Below, piece after piece: positions 62,021 through 64,000 of a stretch of 64,000 nt of DNA. The stretch is from Martinezella lusitana (GTDB lineage Bacteria; Pseudomonadota; Alphaproteobacteria; Rhizobiales; Rhizobiaceae): contig NZ_WUEY01000014.1 of NCBI RefSeq assembly GCF_010668395.1, positions 124,001 through 188,000 of the forward strand. Reading direction: 5' to 3'. How positions within the stretch are numbered: the first letter of the stretch is position 1; each line of letters opens with the position of its first letter. The notes beneath the pieces were generated by a model, which had not been told where the DNA came from, did not search any database, and was given only the letters and a program-made list of their open reading frames with translations. Both the position numbers and the translations under genes were made by a program.

Positions 62021-63517
62021 TCAGCCACGATTCGCCTCCAATACGCGCGCCAGTGTCTGAGCGCCTTTTTCTATCATACGAACGTCGATCGCACTCACAC
62101 CGAGAACAAGGCCGCGCTCGACGTTCGACTGATCGATGCAAAATCGGCCGATAGGCGAAACGACAAGACCGGCATTTGCGGCATCGACCGCTATTTGATC
62201 TTCGTCCATCGTCGGGGCGGCGAAGGTGCCCACAACATGGAATCCGGCCACGGACTTCCTCACGTTTAAAAGCCCCTCAAGATGACGCTGCGCGGCTTCT
62301 TGGAATGCAGCATGGCGTTCGGCATAAATTTCGCGCATGTGCCGCAGATGAGTTGCGAAGTGTCCTTCCTCTATGAATGCGGCCATGACTGCCTGAATGC
62401 TGGACGGCACGCCCTGAAGAAATGCGCCGGAAATTCGCTGAAACACAGGCGCCAATTGTTTTGGAACGATATAGAATCCGAGCCTGAGAGACGGGAACAT
62501 CGTCTTGGAGAACGTCCCGACATAAATCACTCGCTCTCCTGCGTCTCCACTTTTCAAGGTAGGAAGAGGCCTGTTGTCGTAGCGAAATTCTCCATCGTAG
62601 TCGTCTTCGATGATCCAGGCTCCGTGCTTGATGGCCGCGGCCAGAAGTTCGGCCCTACGCTCCAGGCTCATTTCCACACCCATCGGATGCTGGTGCGATG
62701 GTGTTACGAAGGCCAATCGGAAATTGGGCGCAAGACGCAATCCATCGGCGACCGAGAGACCCTGCTCATCGACCGGGACGGGAACTATATGTGCGCCGCA
62801 GGCAATCAGACTATTGCGGGCACCGATCGCGCCGGGATTCTCGAACCATACAGGATCCCCTGGATTGAGAAGCAGGCGCCCGATCAGGTCGAACGCCTGT
62901 TGCGCTCCGTTGACGATAAATATTTGCTCGGGATCACAGAAGATACCTCGGTTCGAGCGAAGATGTTCAGCAATAATGGCTCTCAGGCGAGGATCGCCTT
63001 CGGCATCGGAGTATCCCATTATCTGTTCGCGAGGTTCGCGCCAGTATTTGGCAGTTAGTCGCGCCCATATTGCGAGCGGAAAAGCGCCATAATCCGGCAA
63101 CCCTGTCATGAAAGGCCGTGGCGTACGCGGATGCGACAACCGCTGGAGAAAGCGCGGTGAGGCATCCGAGATGATATCCGCCAGCGTTGTGGACATCGGT
63201 ACACCCGGCGTATCGACCAGAAGCGGCTGTCCGGGCCGGGTTGCGGCGGCCATGTTCGAGATATACGAGCCCGAACCCGTTCGGGATTCAATAAGCCCCT
63301 CGGATGTCAGACGCTCGAACACGGCCATGGCCGTCGTTCGCGAAATACCGAGTTCCTTGGCAAGTATGCGCGTCGAGGGCAGCCGCTTGCCGCCTGCAAG
63401 ATCGCCCGAAAGTATCAGTTGACGCATTGCACCGTAGACTTGTGTCGTAATGGACTTACCGAGCGAGCGATCGACGGCGATGGAGAATAACAGTTCACCC
63501 GATGATCTTTTGACCAT
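62021..63517 (-). CDS. MocR-type (GntR/aminotransferase) regulator
   Basis: A 498-residue regulator. The winged helix of the GntR type is at about residues 20-90 (ITTQVYGAMRQLILSGDLAG, KRLPSTRILAKELGISRTTA). The rest is a class I aminotransferase fold, with the PLP lysine in YVGTFSKTMFPSLRLGF near residue 337. The family senses pyridoxal phosphate or amino-compound ligands and controls nearby operons (PdxR, TauR, GabR types). Its neighbours are a GMC oxidoreductase and an enolase-superfamily enzyme, which it may regulate. Confidence 0.92.
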   Translation of the reverse strand: MVKRSSGELLFSIAVDRSLGKSITTQVYGAMRQLILSGDLAGGKRLPSTRILAKELGISRTTAMAVFERLTSEGLIESRTGSGSYISNMAAATRPGQPLLVDTPGVPMSTTLADIISDASPRFLQRLSHPRTPRPFMTGLPDYGAFPLAIWARLTAKYWREPREQIMGYSDAEGDPRLRAIIAEHLRSNRGIFCDPEQIFIVNGAQQAFDLIGRLLLNPGDPVWFENPGAIGARNSLIACGAHIVPVPVDEQGLSVADGLRLAPNFRLAFVTPSHQHPMGVEMSLERRAELLAAAIKHGAWIIEDDYDGEFRYDNRPLPTLKSGDAGERVIYVGTFSKTMFPSLRLGFYIVPKQLAPVFQRISGAFLQGVPSSIQAVMAAFIEEGHFATHLRHMREIYAERHAAFQEAAQRHLEGLLNVRKSVAGFHVVGTFAAPTMDEDQIAVDAANAGLVVSPIGRFCIDQSNVERGLVLGVSAIDVRMIEKGAQTLARVLEANRG

Positions 63518-63788
63518 TTCCGGCGGCTCTCACCTTGCTTGATTGGACACGTCGCTTCCACAGGCGAAGCTGAAGCTATTGTCTTCTTCGATAAAATTGC
63601 GATCCCGTGTGCGACGCCGATTTCTCCAATTCGCACAAAGTTCGATCCTTCAACATGGCCACCACCGTCTGACGAACAATCGTACTAGACCGGCTACCCC
63701 ATTTTTCGAAAGTGGACCTAACCGCCTTTTCCGATGTTCGATAGGAGGGACAGCAGGCTTTCATCAGGCTGTATCGAGGAGACCGGAA

Positions 63789-64000
63789 GTGAAGATAAAG
63801 CGCATAGAAACATTCGCAACCTCTTTCATCGGTTTCGTTCGGATCACAACCGACGACGGCAAAGAAGGTATCGGCCAGGTATCCACGTACAATTCCGACA
63901 TCACCTCGACCATTCTGCATCGTCAGGTCGCTCCGTATGTATTGGGCGTCGAGTTCGATGATATCGATGCCCTGACCGAACGGGTGATCGAGCGCGAGCA
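63789..64000 (+). CDS. Mandelate racemase/enolase-superfamily protein (5' part, cut by window end)
   Basis: An open frame from GTG at 63789 runs to the end of the window. It encodes MKIKRIETFATSFIGFVRIT, then TDDGKEGIGQVSTYNSDITS, which is the N-terminal capping domain of the mandelate racemase/muconate lactonising enzyme group. The catalytic barrel lies beyond the window, so the substrate cannot be told. GGAG lies upstream of the start. It is divergent from the MocR regulator, a layout that suits a regulated catabolic operon. Confidence 0.8.
   Translation, partial: MKIKRIETFATSFIGFVRITTDDGKEGIGQVSTYNSDITSTILHRQVAPYVLGVEFDDIDALTERVIERE

Overview
The window looks like an accessory or chromid-type segment of an alphaproteobacterium in or near the Rhizobiaceae (Rhizobium/Agrobacterium/Sinorhizobium type). 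The grounds are the protein families present: BA14K, DUF992, DUF1488, DUF2934, DUF1328, OpgC, two Ku proteins beside a LigD, and MocR and GMC enzymes. Promoter-like sites of the form GGAAC-N16-CGTT also fit, since they match the alphaproteobacterial general stress sigma factor EcfG (RpoE2 in Sinorhizobium). No rRNA, tRNA, CRISPR array or replication origin was seen.

Layout. 0-2.2 kb: a membrane protein, a DUF2026 protein and a NUDIX hydrolase. 2.3-6.7 kb: a mobile-element pile-up, with an ISNCY-type element apparently interrupted by an IS110-family element and followed by an IS30-family element. 6.7-9.5 kb: gene remnants, then a LysR regulator divergent from DoxX and NmrA-like genes. 9.8-15.3 kb: a run of small stress-type genes, many with a GGAAC-N16-CGTT site. 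15.3-20.7 kb: Ku, LigD, a convergent second Ku and a haloacetate dehalogenase-like hydrolase. 21-25 kb: large-subunit catalase and a cytoplasmic alpha-amylase. 25-31 kb: a ribbon-helix-helix regulator with a PHB-depolymerase-family esterase, an AI-2E family permease, small stress proteins and a slipin. 31.3-35.6 kb: an RND efflux adaptor and pump. 35.8-41 kb: small genes, decayed fragments, a MITE-like repeat and an Nramp-related transporter. 41-45.5 kb: a giant CheB-CheR-PAS-histidine kinase-REC-REC-LuxR protein. 46-52.8 kb: PRC-barrel, receiver-only and BA14K proteins, an MgtA-type ATPase and a fatty acid hydroxylase. 53-60 kb: a stress-promoter hypothetical, AraC, OpgC and CorA. 60.4-64 kb: a GMC oxidoreductase, a MocR regulator and the start of an enolase-superfamily enzyme cut by the window end.

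How it fits together. The central theme is survival of stress: double-strand break repair by non-homologous end joining (two Ku, LigD), peroxide removal (catalase) and many small general-stress proteins. Seven sites match GGAAC-N16-CGTT exactly and all lie in intergenic DNA just upstream of genes. About 0.5 exact matches are expected by chance in 64 kb on both strands at even base composition. A second theme is envelope and ion balance: MgtA, CorA, the Nramp-related transporter, RND efflux, OpgC and slipin.

The most unusual items are the one-polypeptide chemotaxis-type sensor with a decayed partial copy of its output domain 5 kb away, a PPC-domain gene with what looks like a clean in-frame internal deletion, the nested insertion sequences, and a repeated short motif that forms 15-bp terminal inverted repeats around a 287-bp segment. 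All family names come from reading translations by eye; no database search was run.
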